Source: Corynebacterium sp. p3-SID1056 (GTDB lineage: Bacteria; Actinomycetota; Actinomycetes; Mycobacteriales; Mycobacteriaceae). Taken from it: DNA of 64,000 bases. A program made the translations under genes and the position numbers. The stretch lies in contig NZ_JALXXL010000010.1 in the NCBI RefSeq assembly GCF_025152525.1, positions 26,221 through 90,220 of the forward strand, in the 5' to 3' direction. Below the pieces are notes generated by a model. That model was not told where the DNA came from and did not search any database. It worked only from the letters and a program-made list of their open reading frames with translations. Positions 1 to 10,404 of this stretch are shown here, piece by piece (the first letter of the stretch is position 1; each line of letters opens with the position of its first letter).

Positions 1-320
1 AAATGTTCGACCTGCTCGCCCAGGTGATCGAACCGGAGGACGCGCACCTGACTTACTCCATGGACGAGGGGCTCATTGAGCTCTCGCACCCCGGCATCAA
101 TAAGGCCAGCGGCGCGTCGGTGCTGGCAGCCGAGTACGGCATCGACCCCTCGCAGGTCGTGGCGTTCGGGGACATGCCTAACGACCTGGAGATGCTCGCC
201 TGGGCCGGGATGGGCGTGGCGATGGCGAACGCTGCGCCCGCCCTGTTGGACGCCGCAGACGATGTCACCGCCTCCAACGAGGAGGATGGGGTGGCGCAGG
301 TGCTGGAGCACTGGTTCTAA
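1..320 (+). CDS. Cof-type HAD-superfamily phosphatase, C-terminal part (5' cut by window edge)
   Basis: Only the last ~105 residues are visible and the reading frame is open to the window edge. The visible part carries the HAD motif III/IV region: a lysine in GINKASGA, then [13 protein letters not shown], whose two acidic residues bind Mg2+. This arrangement is typical of Cof/YidA-type sugar- or cofactor-phosphate phosphatases. The substrate cannot be told. A HAD phosphatase (Rv3813c) also lies close to glf in M. tuberculosis, so this is probably the conserved neighbour. glpK follows after 14 nt, so the two may be co-transcribed. Confidence 0.8.
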   Translation, partial: MFDLLAQVIEPEDAHLTYSMDEGLIELSHPGINKASGASVLAAEYGIDPSQVVAFGDMPNDLEMLAWAGMGVAMANAAPALLDAADDVTASNEEDGVAQVLEHWF

Positions 321-334
321 ATACAATTGGCGGC

Positions 335-1807
335 ATGTCTCTCATTGCGGCCATTGACCAGGGCACAACCTCCACCCGCGTGGTGATCACCGACACCGAC
401 GGTGGCGTCGTCGCCCAAGCACAGTTCGAGCACACCCAGCACCTGCCGCGCGAGGGCTGGGTAGAGCACGATGCGCTGGAGATTTGGCGCAACACCCGCC
501 GCGCGCTGAGCGAGGCGCTTGCCGACGCCGACATCGCGGAAGCAGACATCGCCGCCCTCGGCCTGACCAACCAACGCGAAACGGCCGTGATCTGGGAAAA
601 GGCGACGGGTGCCCCGATCCATCGCGCGATCGTGTGGCAGGACACGCGCACCAACCCGGCCCCGGGGACCGGCTCCGCCCAGGACGCCTACCTGGATCGC
701 ACGGGCCTGTTGCACAACTCTTATCCTGCGGGCCCGAAGTGGGCATGGATTTTGGACCACGTGGACGGCGCCCGCGAGCGCGCCGAGGCCGGGGAGCTGC
801 TCGCCGGGACGATCGACACCTGGCTGATCTGGAATCTCACCGGCGGCGCCCACGAGCCGGACAACGCCGTGCACGTCACAGACGTGACCAACGCGTCGCG
901 CACCCTGCTGATGGATCTGCGTACCCTCGAGTGGGACCCGAATCTCTGCCGCGAGTTTGGGGTGCCGGAGCAGATCCTGCCGGAGATTCGTCCCTCGGTG
1001 AGCCGCTTTGGCACCGTGCGCCGCCGCGGGCCGCTCGCGGGCGTGCCAATCACGGGCGTGCTGGGCGACCAGCAGGCGGCCCTGTTCGGGCAGGGGTGCC
1101 TGGCGGAGAACCAGGCGAAGATGACCTACGGCACCGGCCTATTCATGCTGCTCAACACCGGCGAGCAGCCGCGAATTAGCAACCGCGGTCTGCTGACCAC
1201 GGTGGCCTACCAGATCGAGGGCGAAGCCCCCGTTTACGCGCAGGAGGGCTCGGTGGCCGTCGGCGGTTCGCTGATCCAGTGGCTGCGCGACCAGCTCGGG
1301 ATGCTGCGCACCGCGGCCGAGTCGGAGACCCTCGCGGCCCAGGTGGACACCTCGGGCGGGGTAGTCATCGTCCCGGCCTTTTCCGGCCTGTTCGCCCCGC
1401 GCTGGCGCCCGGACGCCCGCGGCGTGATTACCGGCCTGACCCGCTTTGTGGATCGCCGCCACATCGCCCGCGCCGCGCTCGAGGCCACCTGCCTGCAGGC
1501 GCGCGAGGTCGTGTGCGCAATGGGTGGCGAGCCGAGCGCGCTGCGCGTCGACGGCGGGATGACCACCAACGATCTGCTCATGCAGATGCAGGCCGACATC
1601 CTTGGCATCGACGTGCAGCGCCCGGCGAACACGGAAACCACCGTGATGGGGGCCGCCTCAGCGGCAGCCATTGGGTGCGGGCTTATCGACGCCCCGTTGT
1701 CGCTCGGCGAGACCACCACCTGGAAAAACACGTGGGCCGGCCCCGAAAGGGACCGGCTTGTGGCGCGGTGGGAGGACGCGGTGCGTCGCTCCTACGATCT
1801 GGCCTAA
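335..1807 (+). CDS. glpK: Glycerol kinase
   Basis: This FGGY-family kinase phosphorylates glycerol to sn-glycerol 3-phosphate with ATP in the cytoplasm. The protein is 490 residues, close to the usual ~500. The N-terminus has the ATPase-fold phosphate loop [11 protein letters not shown]. Further on come [11 protein letters not shown] and the catalytic-cleft stretch [14 protein letters not shown]. The C-terminal half has [17 protein letters not shown], the second FGGY signature. The ATG at 335 begins directly before the conserved N-terminus. The gene lies 14 nt after the HAD gene and ends 7 nt before the convergent amidase gene. Confidence 0.96.
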   Translation: MSLIAAIDQGTTSTRVVITDTDGGVVAQAQFEHTQHLPREGWVEHDALEIWRNTRRALSEALADADIAEADIAALGLTNQRETAVIWEKATGAPIHRAIVWQDTRTNPAPGTGSAQDAYLDRTGLLHNSYPAGPKWAWILDHVDGARERAEAGELLAGTIDTWLIWNLTGGAHEPDNAVHVTDVTNASRTLLMDLRTLEWDPNLCREFGVPEQILPEIRPSVSRFGTVRRRGPLAGVPITGVLGDQQAALFGQGCLAENQAKMTYGTGLFMLLNTGEQPRISNRGLLTTVAYQIEGEAPVYAQEGSVAVGGSLIQWLRDQLGMLRTAAESETLAAQVDTSGGVVIVPAFSGLFAPRWRPDARGVITGLTRFVDRRHIARAALEATCLQAREVVCAMGGEPSALRVDGGMTTNDLLMQMQADILGIDVQRPANTETTVMGAASAAAIGCGLIDAPLSLGETTTWKNTWAGPERDRLVARWEDAVRRSYDLA

Positions 1808-1814
1808 TCGCTGC

Positions 1815-3767
1815 TTAGTTGGTCGTGATGTGCACCGCGTTGTGCACCGGATTGTAGGTAATGGTGCCGCCCTGGAAGGTGACGACAGCGGTGCCGTCAC
1901 CAAGCGTGCGCTCGCGTGACGTCGGCATACCGAGCGGGCCAGCGTCCATGCCCTGCTGCAGCCAGGCGTCGGCAATCTTGCCCGCGAGGGTGAAGATCTG
2001 GCCCTGGCGATCCTGAATGCCGATGCCGCTCTTGTAAAAGGCGTAGGTGCGGCCGCCGACCTGTGGGCCGCCAACTCCGGCGACGAGCGCGCCGAGCGTC
2101 GGCTCGAACTGGTACCACACGTTGGCTAGGTCCTGCTTGCCAATCGTTTGCAGCGCCGGGCCGATATACGGGGTGATCTGCTGAACCGTCAGGCCAGGTA
2201 TGAGCTCCATGCCGGCGACCGACTTTGCGCCGCCGGGCAGCATGCCGCGGGAGTTGGCGTACAGGATAACCAGGCCGAGCAGGGTGCCGGCCGCGGCAGC
2301 GATCGCCACGGCGTCGCCGGAAGCGAGACCGGACAGCGAGATGCCGCTGGTCTTGGTGCCTTCGGCGGGGCGGACCACGGTTGTGGTGGTGCCGTCCTCG
2401 TTGACTACCGTGTCAGTTTCCGTGTCGCTGCCGCTCGAGCCTAGGGCGGAGGAGAGGTCGCCGACGGTGGTGTCGGTGGCTTCCACATCTTGGTTGTCCG
2501 TATCGGTGCCGGTGGTGCCGCCCAAAAGGGAGTCGACGATTCCGCCAGGCCCGCGGGAACCACCGAGGCTTTGGTACTTGGTGTTGGCTACGCGGCGGAT
2601 GTCGCCCATCCGGTTGTAGAGGTTCTGGCCCGGGCAGGCGTTGTAGTGGAAGTCGCGGTGCGCGTTGATGTTGGGGAACATCGCGCCCTGGCCTGCCGAG
2701 TAGCGGGAGCCGCGGAAGTTGAAGTCGGCGTAGTGGTAGTTCGAGCCCATCGGGTCAAAGCCAGCCACGGCCGCCTTCCAGCCGATGATCTCGCCCATCG
2801 CGTTCACACTAGCGGTGGTGGGGGTGGCGGTTTCATAGTTGCCCAGCATGGACACGCCCCACGTGTTCTGGTTGAACCCGCCGACGTGGGCACCCTCCAC
2901 GGCGCGGTCCAGGCCGCCTGCGCGGCCCTCGTAGATGTTGCCGTACTTATCCACCAGCGCGTTGTAGCCGATGTCGCCCCAACCCAGGTTCCGCGCGTGG
3001 TACGTCCAGATGCCGCGCACGATGCCGGGGGCCTGCGCCTCGGTGTAGTTGTTGGAGCCGGCGGTGTGGTGGACCGTCGCCGCAGTCACGGGCTCGGTGT
3101 AGGTGGGGTTCGACGATGCGCCTGCGCCCCACTGCGCGCGGGAGACCACCTTGGGCATGCCTCGGGTGTAGGAGTCCGCAGCCGGGGCGATGCCGCCGGA
3201 GTTACCGGTGCCGCCGTCGAGGAAGACGGCCTCGATGTCCTTTGCGGTGGTCGGCGCGTTGGAGTCGGTGCGCCCGCCGTCGAGCAGGTCCACGTTGCCC
3301 GTGGAAACCTGGATGCGCTTGGTGGGCTCGACGAAGATCGGCTCGGTGCCGAAGGTGTCGCTACCAGTGTTGTCGGCGTGGTCCATCTCGTACCACTCGG
3401 ACCAGGAGCCGTCTGCCTTTTGTGCGCGCACGTAGGCGACCACGTCGCGGTCGCCCTTCCAGGTCAGGCCGAACATGGTGAACTCGCGGTCGCGCGAGAA
3501 TTCCTTGACCACGCGGCGGACTTCCTTCTCGCCGCCCTGGGTCTTGACGGCGGCGTCGTTCACCGTGGTGTCGTTGCCCGATGCGAACGAGGCGGTATCG
3601 GTGTACACCTCTTTGTCCGGGCCGCCGACGGATTGCACTCGCAGGATGTGGTCGCCGCTGAACGCGGCCGTGGCGACCATTGCCACGGTCAGAAGTGCGG
3701 CCAGGATTGCGGTACGCCAGGGCGCGGTCCGGGTGGACGCCCTGTTCAAGCGTTTACGTTGGTACAC
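1815..3767 (-). CDS. Secreted N-acetylmuramoyl-L-alanine amidase (PGRP type) with LGFP-like C-terminus
   Basis: This is a cell-wall hydrolase predicted to cut the MurNAc-L-Ala bond of peptidoglycan. From the GTG at 3767 (SD AGGAG a few nt upstream) the protein is 650 residues. The N-terminus is basic with one membrane/signal segment (AILAALLTVAMVATAAF). The PGRP/amidase_2 domain follows, with AATVHHTAG, DIGYNALVD and NAHRDFHYNACPG supplying the histidine/cysteine zinc-site residues. An Asp/Thr-rich linker and a second hydrophobic segment come next, then a short LGFP-like tail (PLGMPTSRE ... TFQGG). LGFP repeats are thought to hold proteins to the mycolyl-arabinogalactan wall. An amidase of this type (Rv3811) is near glf in M. 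tuberculosis. The open frame continues further upstream, but the GTG has the better ribosome site. Confidence 0.88.
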   Translation of the reverse strand: MYQRKRLNRASTRTAPWRTAILAALLTVAMVATAAFSGDHILRVQSVGGPDKEVYTDTASFASGNDTTVNDAAVKTQGGEKEVRRVVKEFSRDREFTMFGLTWKGDRDVVAYVRAQKADGSWSEWYEMDHADNTGSDTFGTEPIFVEPTKRIQVSTGNVDLLDGGRTDSNAPTTAKDIEAVFLDGGTGNSGGIAPAADSYTRGMPKVVSRAQWGAGASSNPTYTEPVTAATVHHTAGSNNYTEAQAPGIVRGIWTYHARNLGWGDIGYNALVDKYGNIYEGRAGGLDRAVEGAHVGGFNQNTWGVSMLGNYETATPTTASVNAMGEIIGWKAAVAGFDPMGSNYHYADFNFRGSRYSAGQGAMFPNINAHRDFHYNACPGQNLYNRMGDIRRVANTKYQSLGGSRGPGGIVDSLLGGTTGTDTDNQDVEATDTTVGDLSSALGSSGSDTETDTVVNEDGTTTTVVRPAEGTKTSGISLSGLASGDAVAIAAAAGTLLGLVILYANSRGMLPGGAKSVAGMELIPGLTVQQITPYIGPALQTIGKQDLANVWYQFEPTLGALVAGVGGPQVGGRTYAFYKSGIGIQDRQGQIFTLAGKIADAWLQQGMDAGPLGMPTSRERTLGDGTAVVTFQGGTITYNPVHNAVHITTN

Positions 3768-3828
3768 GGGAGGACTCCTGGATATTGCTGGGGCAAATGT
3801 GAAGAAAGTTATCTGTTGTGCAGTGTAG

Positions 3829-5109
<1,281 letters not shown>

Positions 5110-5134
5110 GGGTCCGGCACCCCGCAGTATTCCT

Positions 5135-5153
5135 TTAGGTAAGGCAATCCTAT
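5135..5153 (+). promoter_or_regulatory. DtxR-like iron box upstream of the siderophore operon
   Basis: TTAGGTAAGGCAATCCTAT matches the DtxR/IdeR consensus TTAGGTTAGGCTAACCTAA at 15 of 19 positions. It ends 12 nt before the GTG start of the siderophore-interacting protein. DtxR with Fe2+ would be expected to repress the operon when iron is plentiful. The assignment is by consensus match and context. Confidence 0.75.
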
Positions 5154-5165
5154 ATAGTCTGCAGG

Positions 5166-6068
5166 GTGAGTTTTAGGCCTTTTCTTGCAACCGTCCTCCG
5201 TAGTGAACGCGTCGCGCCGAATTTCCAACGAGTGACGTTCACCGGGGTCGATGCAATGGGGCCTGCCGTACCCATCAGGGATTTGCGCATCAAGCTGCTG
5301 ATCCCGTCTGCCAGCGGAATGCTCAACCTCCCAGAGGAAGGATGGTGGGACGCGTGGCGTGCGATGCCGGAGCACGCGCGCGGGCACCTCCGTACCTACT
5401 CGATTCGAGAGCTCCGACGATGCGCCGACGGCCCTGATGAAATAGATGTGGACTTTGTTCTGCACAGTGACAACCCCGGCCCCGCCTCGGCATGGGCGGA
5501 GGACGCGCAACCTGGCCAGCAGCTCCTGATAATTGGGCCGACCCGCGACGATGATTCCGGTGTTGGCATCGAATTCAATCCGGGGTCTGCAGCAATGGCA
5601 TGCCTCTATGGTGACGAAACCGCGCTTCCAGCAATAGCCCGCATCTTGGAGGATTGGCCCGGGGGCCTCGCCGGGTCTGCTGACATTGAGGTACCGGCCG
5701 GCAACCACTTGCCCATCGACGCCCCTGCGCAGGTCGACGTCCGCTGGCACTTCCGCGAACACCACGACGTCGACCACGGGGATTTACTGCGTGCACAACT
5801 GCAAGACGATGTCGCATCCCGCTGTGCCTCAGTATCTTCGGGAGCTGGAAAACTAGAGCCAGTTGATGAGGCCCTCCTCGACATGGTCTGGGAGACACCC
5901 ACGTACTCCAGCGGTGGTGAATCTATCGCCCCCGCTTCGGATGCTGCAGGGCATACCTATTACTGGATCGCGGGGAAGAACACGGCAGTGACGGCGATGC
6001 GGCGGCTCCTGGTGAAGGAGGCGGGTGTGCCTCGCCACCACGTGTCGTTTATGGGGTACTGGCGATAA
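5166..6068 (+). CDS. Siderophore-interacting protein (FAD-dependent ferric-siderophore reductase)
   Basis: This SIP/ViuB-type flavoprotein of 300 residues is expected to release iron from imported ferric siderophore by reduction in the cytoplasm. The N-terminal FAD-binding barrel has NFQRVTFTGVD and GHLRTYSIREL (the RxYS-type flavin motif), then DFVLHSDNPGPASAWA. The C-terminal NAD(P)H-binding part has CLYGDETALPAIARIL and ends with ITYYW-type TYYWIAGKNTAV and RHHVSFMGYWR, as in the family. The start is GTG. It is the first gene of a four-gene plus-strand uptake operon behind a DtxR-like box, 12 nt before the first permease gene. Confidence 0.92.
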   Translation: MSFRPFLATVLRSERVAPNFQRVTFTGVDAMGPAVPIRDLRIKLLIPSASGMLNLPEEGWWDAWRAMPEHARGHLRTYSIRELRRCADGPDEIDVDFVLHSDNPGPASAWAEDAQPGQQLLIIGPTRDDDSGVGIEFNPGSAAMACLYGDETALPAIARILEDWPGGLAGSADIEVPAGNHLPIDAPAQVDVRWHFREHHDVDHGDLLRAQLQDDVASRCASVSSGAGKLEPVDEALLDMVWETPTYSSGGESIAPASDAAGHTYYWIAGKNTAVTAMRRLLVKEAGVPRHHVSFMGYWR

Positions 6069-6080
6069 CGGGGTTGCAGT

Positions 6081-7103
6081 GTGAATAAACGTGTAGGGCT
6101 TGTCGCTTTCCTTGCGGCTTCCACCGTGTGCGCAGCATTAGTGTCGCTTCTGTTCGGGGCGCGCGAAATGGGGTTCGCGGCAACGGTGAGCGCGGTTCGC
6201 GACGGAATCACGCTGGCGTTCTCGGGAGGCACCGAACAACTCGAGGCGGCCAGCGACGAGGCGAAGATCATCGCACAACTTCGAGTTCCGCGCACCCTGC
6301 TCGGCCTGTTGGTAGGGGCAGCGCTAGGTACAGCGGGGGCGCTGCTGCAGGGCCACACCCGCAACCCGCTCGCAGACACAAACCTGCTGGGCGTAGGGCC
6401 CGGTGCGGCGCTCGCAGTGGCGGCAGCCATTTCCTTTCACGGCTCCATGACGGTATTGGGCACTGTTGGGGTGGGCTTCCTCGGCGCAATACTCGCGGTG
6501 GCTCTCGTGTTCGTACTCAGCATGAGGAGCCTGGGATCGAGCCCGATCATGGTCGTGCTCGGTGGTTCTGCGCTGGGCGCGGTCTGTAGTGCGTTTACCA
6601 GTGGCATCGTGCTGACGAATACGCAAAGCCTCAACGAGATGCGGTTTTGGACGGCGGGCGCTATCGCTGGGCGCGACATGCAGGTGGTCGCGGTGCTTGC
6701 CCCGGTCATTCTCCTCGGACTAGTGGGGGCCTTCGCCACGGCAAACAGGGTGAACCTCCTGAACTTGGGAGACGACGTGGCAAGCGCACTTGGTGTGAGA
6801 GTCCCCCTCTCGCGAGCCGTGGGCATCGTCTTGGTCGCATTGCTGACTGGCGCCGCGGTGGCTGGGGCGGGCCCAATCGGGTTCGTTGGCCTGGTTGTTC
6901 CGCACCTTGTGCGCGCCTTCACCGGGCCCGATTACCGCTGGGTGCTGCCCTGCTCCGCGCTGGCTGGGGCCTCGCTACTCTTGCTTGCCGACGTCATTGG
7001 CCGCGTCATCGCACGGCCCGGCGAATTGCAGGTGGGTATCACGCTCGCCTTTGTTGGTGCCCCGTTCGCCCTGTACCTCTTGCGTAAAGGGGCGAAACTG
7101 TGA
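6081..7103 (+). CDS. Iron-siderophore ABC transporter permease (FecCD family), first subunit
   Basis: An integral membrane protein of 340 residues with about nine to ten hydrophobic segments, which forms half of the channel of a siderophore importer. Family marks are LRVPRTLLGLLVGAALGTAGALLQ near residue 72 and GHTRNPLADTNLLGV right after it. The later GPIGFVGLVVPHLVR is the ATPase-contact loop. The start is GTG at 6081. The end overlaps the start of the second permease by 4 nt, which suggests translational coupling and a heterodimeric channel. Confidence 0.94.
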   Translation: MNKRVGLVAFLAASTVCAALVSLLFGAREMGFAATVSAVRDGITLAFSGGTEQLEAASDEAKIIAQLRVPRTLLGLLVGAALGTAGALLQGHTRNPLADTNLLGVGPGAALAVAAAISFHGSMTVLGTVGVGFLGAILAVALVFVLSMRSLGSSPIMVVLGGSALGAVCSAFTSGIVLTNTQSLNEMRFWTAGAIAGRDMQVVAVLAPVILLGLVGAFATANRVNLLNLGDDVASALGVRVPLSRAVGIVLVALLTGAAVAGAGPIGFVGLVVPHLVRAFTGPDYRWVLPCSALAGASLLLLADVIGRVIARPGELQVGITLAFVGAPFALYLLRKGAKL

Positions 7104-8098
7104 TGCGGGTTTTCGTGACGAATGGTGTCCTTGCGGTGTTGGCTCTCGCCGCGGCCCTTGGGGGTGTCATGGTCGGAGACTTCGAGCTTACGGTCCGGGA
7201 TATTGTTTCTGCGCTCATGGGCCAAACCACGGAATTGGCTCGTACGGTGATTATTGAGTGGCGTCTGCCGCGGGTAGTGACAGCTTTGGGAGTAGGAGCT
7301 GCGCTGGGATTTGCGGGGGCGATCTTCCAGACCATCACGAGGAATCCATTGGCGAGCCCAGACATTCTGGGCGTCACCTCGGGTGCCTCCGCTTTCGCGT
7401 TGACTGCGTTACTTGCTGGTGGAAGCTCCGGAATGCTGCTGCATCTTCTGGGGGTCCCGCTCAGTGCGTTCCTCGGTGGATTGGCAGTGTCTGCGGCAAT
7501 CTGGTGGCTGAGTCGTGGTGCGGGGCTTGGCTCTTTCCAGCTTGTCTTTGCCGGGATCATCATCAATGCACTCGCGATGGCTTACACCTCGTTCCTACTC
7601 GTTCGCGCCGATTATCGTGACGTGGGCAAGGCGCAGGCGTGGGTCACTGGCTCGGTGGGTTCTGCTAGCTGGCGCGATGCCCTCGCCGTACTTCTTGCGT
7701 TGGCAGTCGTCGTTCCACTCTTGCGCTGGGTAGCCTTCAATCTGCAGGCGCTCTCGCTCGGTGAAGATACGGCTGCTGGCCTCGGGGTGGAGCCCCGGCA
7801 TATGCAACTCATCCTCATGCTCATGGCTGTAGTGCTGGCATCGGTGGCCGTCGCGGCGTCTGGCCCGATAGCTTTCGTGGCGTTTGTTGCGCCACAGATC
7901 GGACGCAAGATCACACAAGCAGCAACGCCGCCTTTAGGAACAGCGATGCTCGCTGGCGCGGCGATTGTGACTGGCGCTGACTTAGCAGTGCGCACCCTGG
8001 TGCCCGGGAAATTGCCGGTGGGCATAGCTACAACTGCGATTGGTGGCGCAGTGCTGCTCTACACACTGCTACGCGCAACACGAAAGGTGTCCGTATGA
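7100..8098 (+). CDS. Iron-siderophore ABC transporter permease (FecCD family), second subunit
   Basis: A 332-residue partner permease. It has the same layout as the preceding gene: WRLPRVVTALGVGAALGFAG, then TRNPLASPDILGVTSGAS, and near the end GPIAFVAFVAPQIGRKI as the coupling loop for the ATPase. The start is GTG at 7100, overlapping the previous stop; an ATG follows at 7103. The gene overlaps the ATPase gene by 4 nt. Together they form a FecC/FecD-type pair. The siderophore transported cannot be read from the sequence. Confidence 0.94.
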   Translation: MMRVFVTNGVLAVLALAAALGGVMVGDFELTVRDIVSALMGQTTELARTVIIEWRLPRVVTALGVGAALGFAGAIFQTITRNPLASPDILGVTSGASAFALTALLAGGSSGMLLHLLGVPLSAFLGGLAVSAAIWWLSRGAGLGSFQLVFAGIIINALAMAYTSFLLVRADYRDVGKAQAWVTGSVGSASWRDALAVLLALAVVVPLLRWVAFNLQALSLGEDTAAGLGVEPRHMQLILMLMAVVLASVAVAASGPIAFVAFVAPQIGRKITQAATPPLGTAMLAGAAIVTGADLAVRTLVPGKLPVGIATTAIGGAVLLYTLLRATRKVSV

Positions 8099-8865
8099 TG
8101 CTTCAGGTTCGAAATCTCAAGGTGAGTTATGGGGCTTCCGTCATCGTTGACGGCATTGATCTCGACGTGCCCCAAGGCGGCGTCACCACAATCATCGGAC
8201 CCAACGGTTGCGGTAAGTCAACGCTGTTGCGAGCTACCGCTGGGCTTATTGCGCGCGATGGCGGCACGGTAACGCTGAACGGCGTGGACACGTCGAAAAT
8301 GAAGCGGCGAGAGATTGCGCGTCAGCTTGCAGTACTGCCACAGACACCTGTCGCCCCCGAGGGGCTGACGGTCCGTGACTTGGTCAGCCGCGGACGCCAC
8401 CCGCATCAGTCCTGGCTACGACAGGCCTCTGCGGAGGATGCGCGTGCGGTTGATGCAGTGATGGAACTGACCAATATTGCAGAGTTTGCAGATCGTCAGC
8501 TCGAGCGGCTTTCTGGCGGACAGCGCCAGCGTGCCTGGATCGCGATGGTCTTGGCCCAGGACACTCCGCTCGTGTTTTTGGACGAGCCGACGACGTACCT
8601 CGACTTGTCCCACTCCGTCGAGGTCTTGTCGCTTGTACGTCGACTCGCTGATCAGGAGGGGCGAACTGTGCTTATGGTGTTGCATGATTTGAACCTCGCC
8701 GCACGCTACTCGGATCAGCTCATCGTGATGCGGCGTGGCGAGGTTCGTGCGGTCGGTGCGCCTGCCGAGGTGGTCACGGAGACTTTGCTGAACAGCGTTT
8801 TTGATCTGCCGGCAGTCGTGGCGTCGGACCCAGTGAGCGGTGGCCCACTGGTCGTTCCCCGGTAG
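8095..8865 (+). CDS. Iron-siderophore ABC transporter ATP-binding protein (FecE-like)
   Basis: A 256-residue ATPase that powers the importer from the cytoplasmic side. It has the Walker A GPNGCGKSTLLRATAG (about residues 35-50), the Q-loop region LPQTPVAPEGLTVRDLV, the signature LSGGQRQRAWIAMVLAQD, Walker B PLVFLDEPTTYLD and the switch histidine in VLMVLHDLNLAARYS. It is the last gene of the plus-strand operon. The binding-protein gene follows convergently 20 nt further on. Confidence 0.95.
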   Translation: MMLQVRNLKVSYGASVIVDGIDLDVPQGGVTTIIGPNGCGKSTLLRATAGLIARDGGTVTLNGVDTSKMKRREIARQLAVLPQTPVAPEGLTVRDLVSRGRHPHQSWLRQASAEDARAVDAVMELTNIAEFADRQLERLSGGQRQRAWIAMVLAQDTPLVFLDEPTTYLDLSHSVEVLSLVRRLADQEGRTVLMVLHDLNLAARYSDQLIVMRRGEVRAVGAPAEVVTETLLNSVFDLPAVVASDPVSGGPLVVPR

Positions 8866-8885
8866 ACGCTGCGTCCCCGCGAGGC

Positions 8886-9839
8886 TTAGAGTTGCTCTTC
8901 GATTTGCTCGACTGCGTACGGGATAGAGAGGGGGTTTGGCATGCTCATTGCGTTGGCTGTATCGGTGTCGAGCCAGTAGAGTCCGCCACGCTTGTTGACA
9001 TCAAGGTCCATGAAATTCTCGTCGTTCTTTAGCGCATCGATTGCGCCGTAGTAGTCCAGCACGAAGAGGTAGTCCACGTCGTTGAAGTCGGCGTAGTTCT
9101 CAGGCGACCAGTCGAGGAAGAAGCTGGAACCATCGCCGTTGAACTTTTCTGGGATCTTGAAGCCAAGCTTTTCAATGAAGGAGCCGCGGCCGTCGCCCGA
9201 GGTGTACACGCCGAACTTCCCGTCGTAGGGCATGCCGATTACGGCTGTTTTGCCCTGCAGCTCGGGGTGCGCTTCGCGGAAATCTTCAAAGGCCTGCTCG
9301 GCGTCGTCGATAAGTTTTTGGCCCTCTTCCTCTTTGCCTAAGGCCTTGGAGATCTCCTTGACCTGTGCGTCCCAAGGCACCTGCCAATCCTGGTACTCAT
9401 CCGAGTGGAAGGTCGTCGGTGCGATCTGTTCGAGCAGTGCCTTCTTGTCGGCCTCGAGGCCGCTGTTGACTGCGATAATCTTTGTCGGGTTCAGCGAAGC
9501 CACTTTTTCGGCAGTGTCGGTGCTGAATTCGGTGGTGGTATCACGGATCGGGTTTGGCTCCACCGTGAGCTTGTCCTTGGCCCACGGTCCAAGTCCGGAG
9601 GGATCGCCCGAACCCTCTTGTTCCCAGGTGGCATAACCGACCGGTTGGTCGCCCAGGGCAAGAAGCGTATCGACGTCGCCGAGACCCATTGCGACGATGC
9701 GCTCGTCTGACCCGTTGGCGCCGGAAGCTTCGGGAGCGGCCGTCGGATCGCCCGTGCCGCTCGAGCAGCTGGCAAGCATGAACGCTGCGGTGGCAGTGGC
9801 TGCGATTGCCTTGAAGGGACGAGAGGTAAAGAGAGCCAA
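8886..9839 (-). CDS. Iron-siderophore ABC transporter substrate-binding lipoprotein
   Basis: A 317-residue extracytoplasmic binding protein, lipid-anchored at Cys25 of the lipobox LASC after a hydrophobic signal. A low-complexity linker follows, then a FecB/BtuF-type fold. ERIVAMGLGDVDTLLALGDQPVGYA is the usual first strand and helix, and NPTKIIAVNSG ends the N-lobe. The last part has WSPENYADFNDVDYLFVLDYYG. It is transcribed convergently to the SIP-permease-ATPase operon. It has its own DtxR-like box, so it should be co-regulated with them by iron. Confidence 0.92.
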   Translation of the reverse strand: MALFTSRPFKAIAATATAAFMLASCSSGTGDPTAAPEASGANGSDERIVAMGLGDVDTLLALGDQPVGYATWEQEGSGDPSGLGPWAKDKLTVEPNPIRDTTTEFSTDTAEKVASLNPTKIIAVNSGLEADKKALLEQIAPTTFHSDEYQDWQVPWDAQVKEISKALGKEEEGQKLIDDAEQAFEDFREAHPELQGKTAVIGMPYDGKFGVYTSGDGRGSFIEKLGFKIPEKFNGDGSSFFLDWSPENYADFNDVDYLFVLDYYGAIDALKNDENFMDLDVNKRGGLYWLDTDTANAMSMPNPLSIPYAVEQIEEQL

Positions 9840-9875
9840 GGTTGCACCTTCCGTAGATGGTTAAAGAATTTCGAG

Positions 9876-9894
9876 TTAGGCTTACCTAACCTAA
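9876..9894 (-). promoter_or_regulatory. DtxR-like iron box upstream of the binding-protein gene
   Basis: Read on the minus strand the site is TTAGGTTAGGTAAGCCTAA, 16 of 19 matches to the DtxR/IdeR consensus. It lies 36 nt upstream of the lipoprotein start. It pairs functionally with the box at 5135. The rest of 9895-10073 shows no gene. Confidence 0.8.
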
Positions 9895-10073
9895 CGAAAG
9901 TATTCTAAGGCATGCCTTGCCTCATGGGCAATGTCTGTCTACGCGTTTGGAACGGGGGCAACACACATCGAGTCGCTGTGTGCGAGCAGCGCGTACAGCG
10001 TCGTGAAAGCGGCCATCCACAGGGAAAGCCGTACAACGTGTCTCGTTTTCTAGATCAGGCAGCGATATGACTG

Positions 10074-10352
10074 CTAGCGCTGGCTGTACGGGTTATCGTC
10101 GGGGCTGCCGAACTCGCGCTGGTAGTGCGCGTCCCAGTCGAATCCCGCTTCTTCGCGGTTTTCCAGATGCAGGGGATCGGCAGGTGCCTCGTCGCTCTCC
10201 GACTGGGCCGAGCGAATCAACAGCACCACCCCGACGAGCACGGCACCGATCGCAGTGAACACGCCGATCGAGCCGGAGAGGAACACGACGGCAAGCCCGG
10301 CGACGACAATCGCCAGGATGCCAAGCAGAAGATCCATCTTGGAATTGTTCAT
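10074..10352 (-). CDS. Small two-helix membrane protein, unknown function
   Basis: A 92-residue protein with two adjacent hydrophobic segments (LLLGILAIVVAGLAVVFLSG and SIGVFTAIGAVLVGVVLLI). A polar, acidic C-terminal tail with FDWDAHYQREFGSPDDNPYS follows. The ATG at 10352 is preferred because the upstream open stretch is Arg/Pro-rich and unlike a start. It lies between the siderophore genes and the thiolase without clear linkage to either. No function is recognised. Confidence 0.65.
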   Translation of the reverse strand: MNNSKMDLLLGILAIVVAGLAVVFLSGSIGVFTAIGAVLVGVVLLIRSAQSESDEAPADPLHLENREEAGFDWDAHYQREFGSPDDNPYSQR

Positions 10353-10404
10353 GGCACCGAGTATCCCGGCGCTTCGCGCATCCGGCAAGGACGCCGGCGA
10401 CCCT

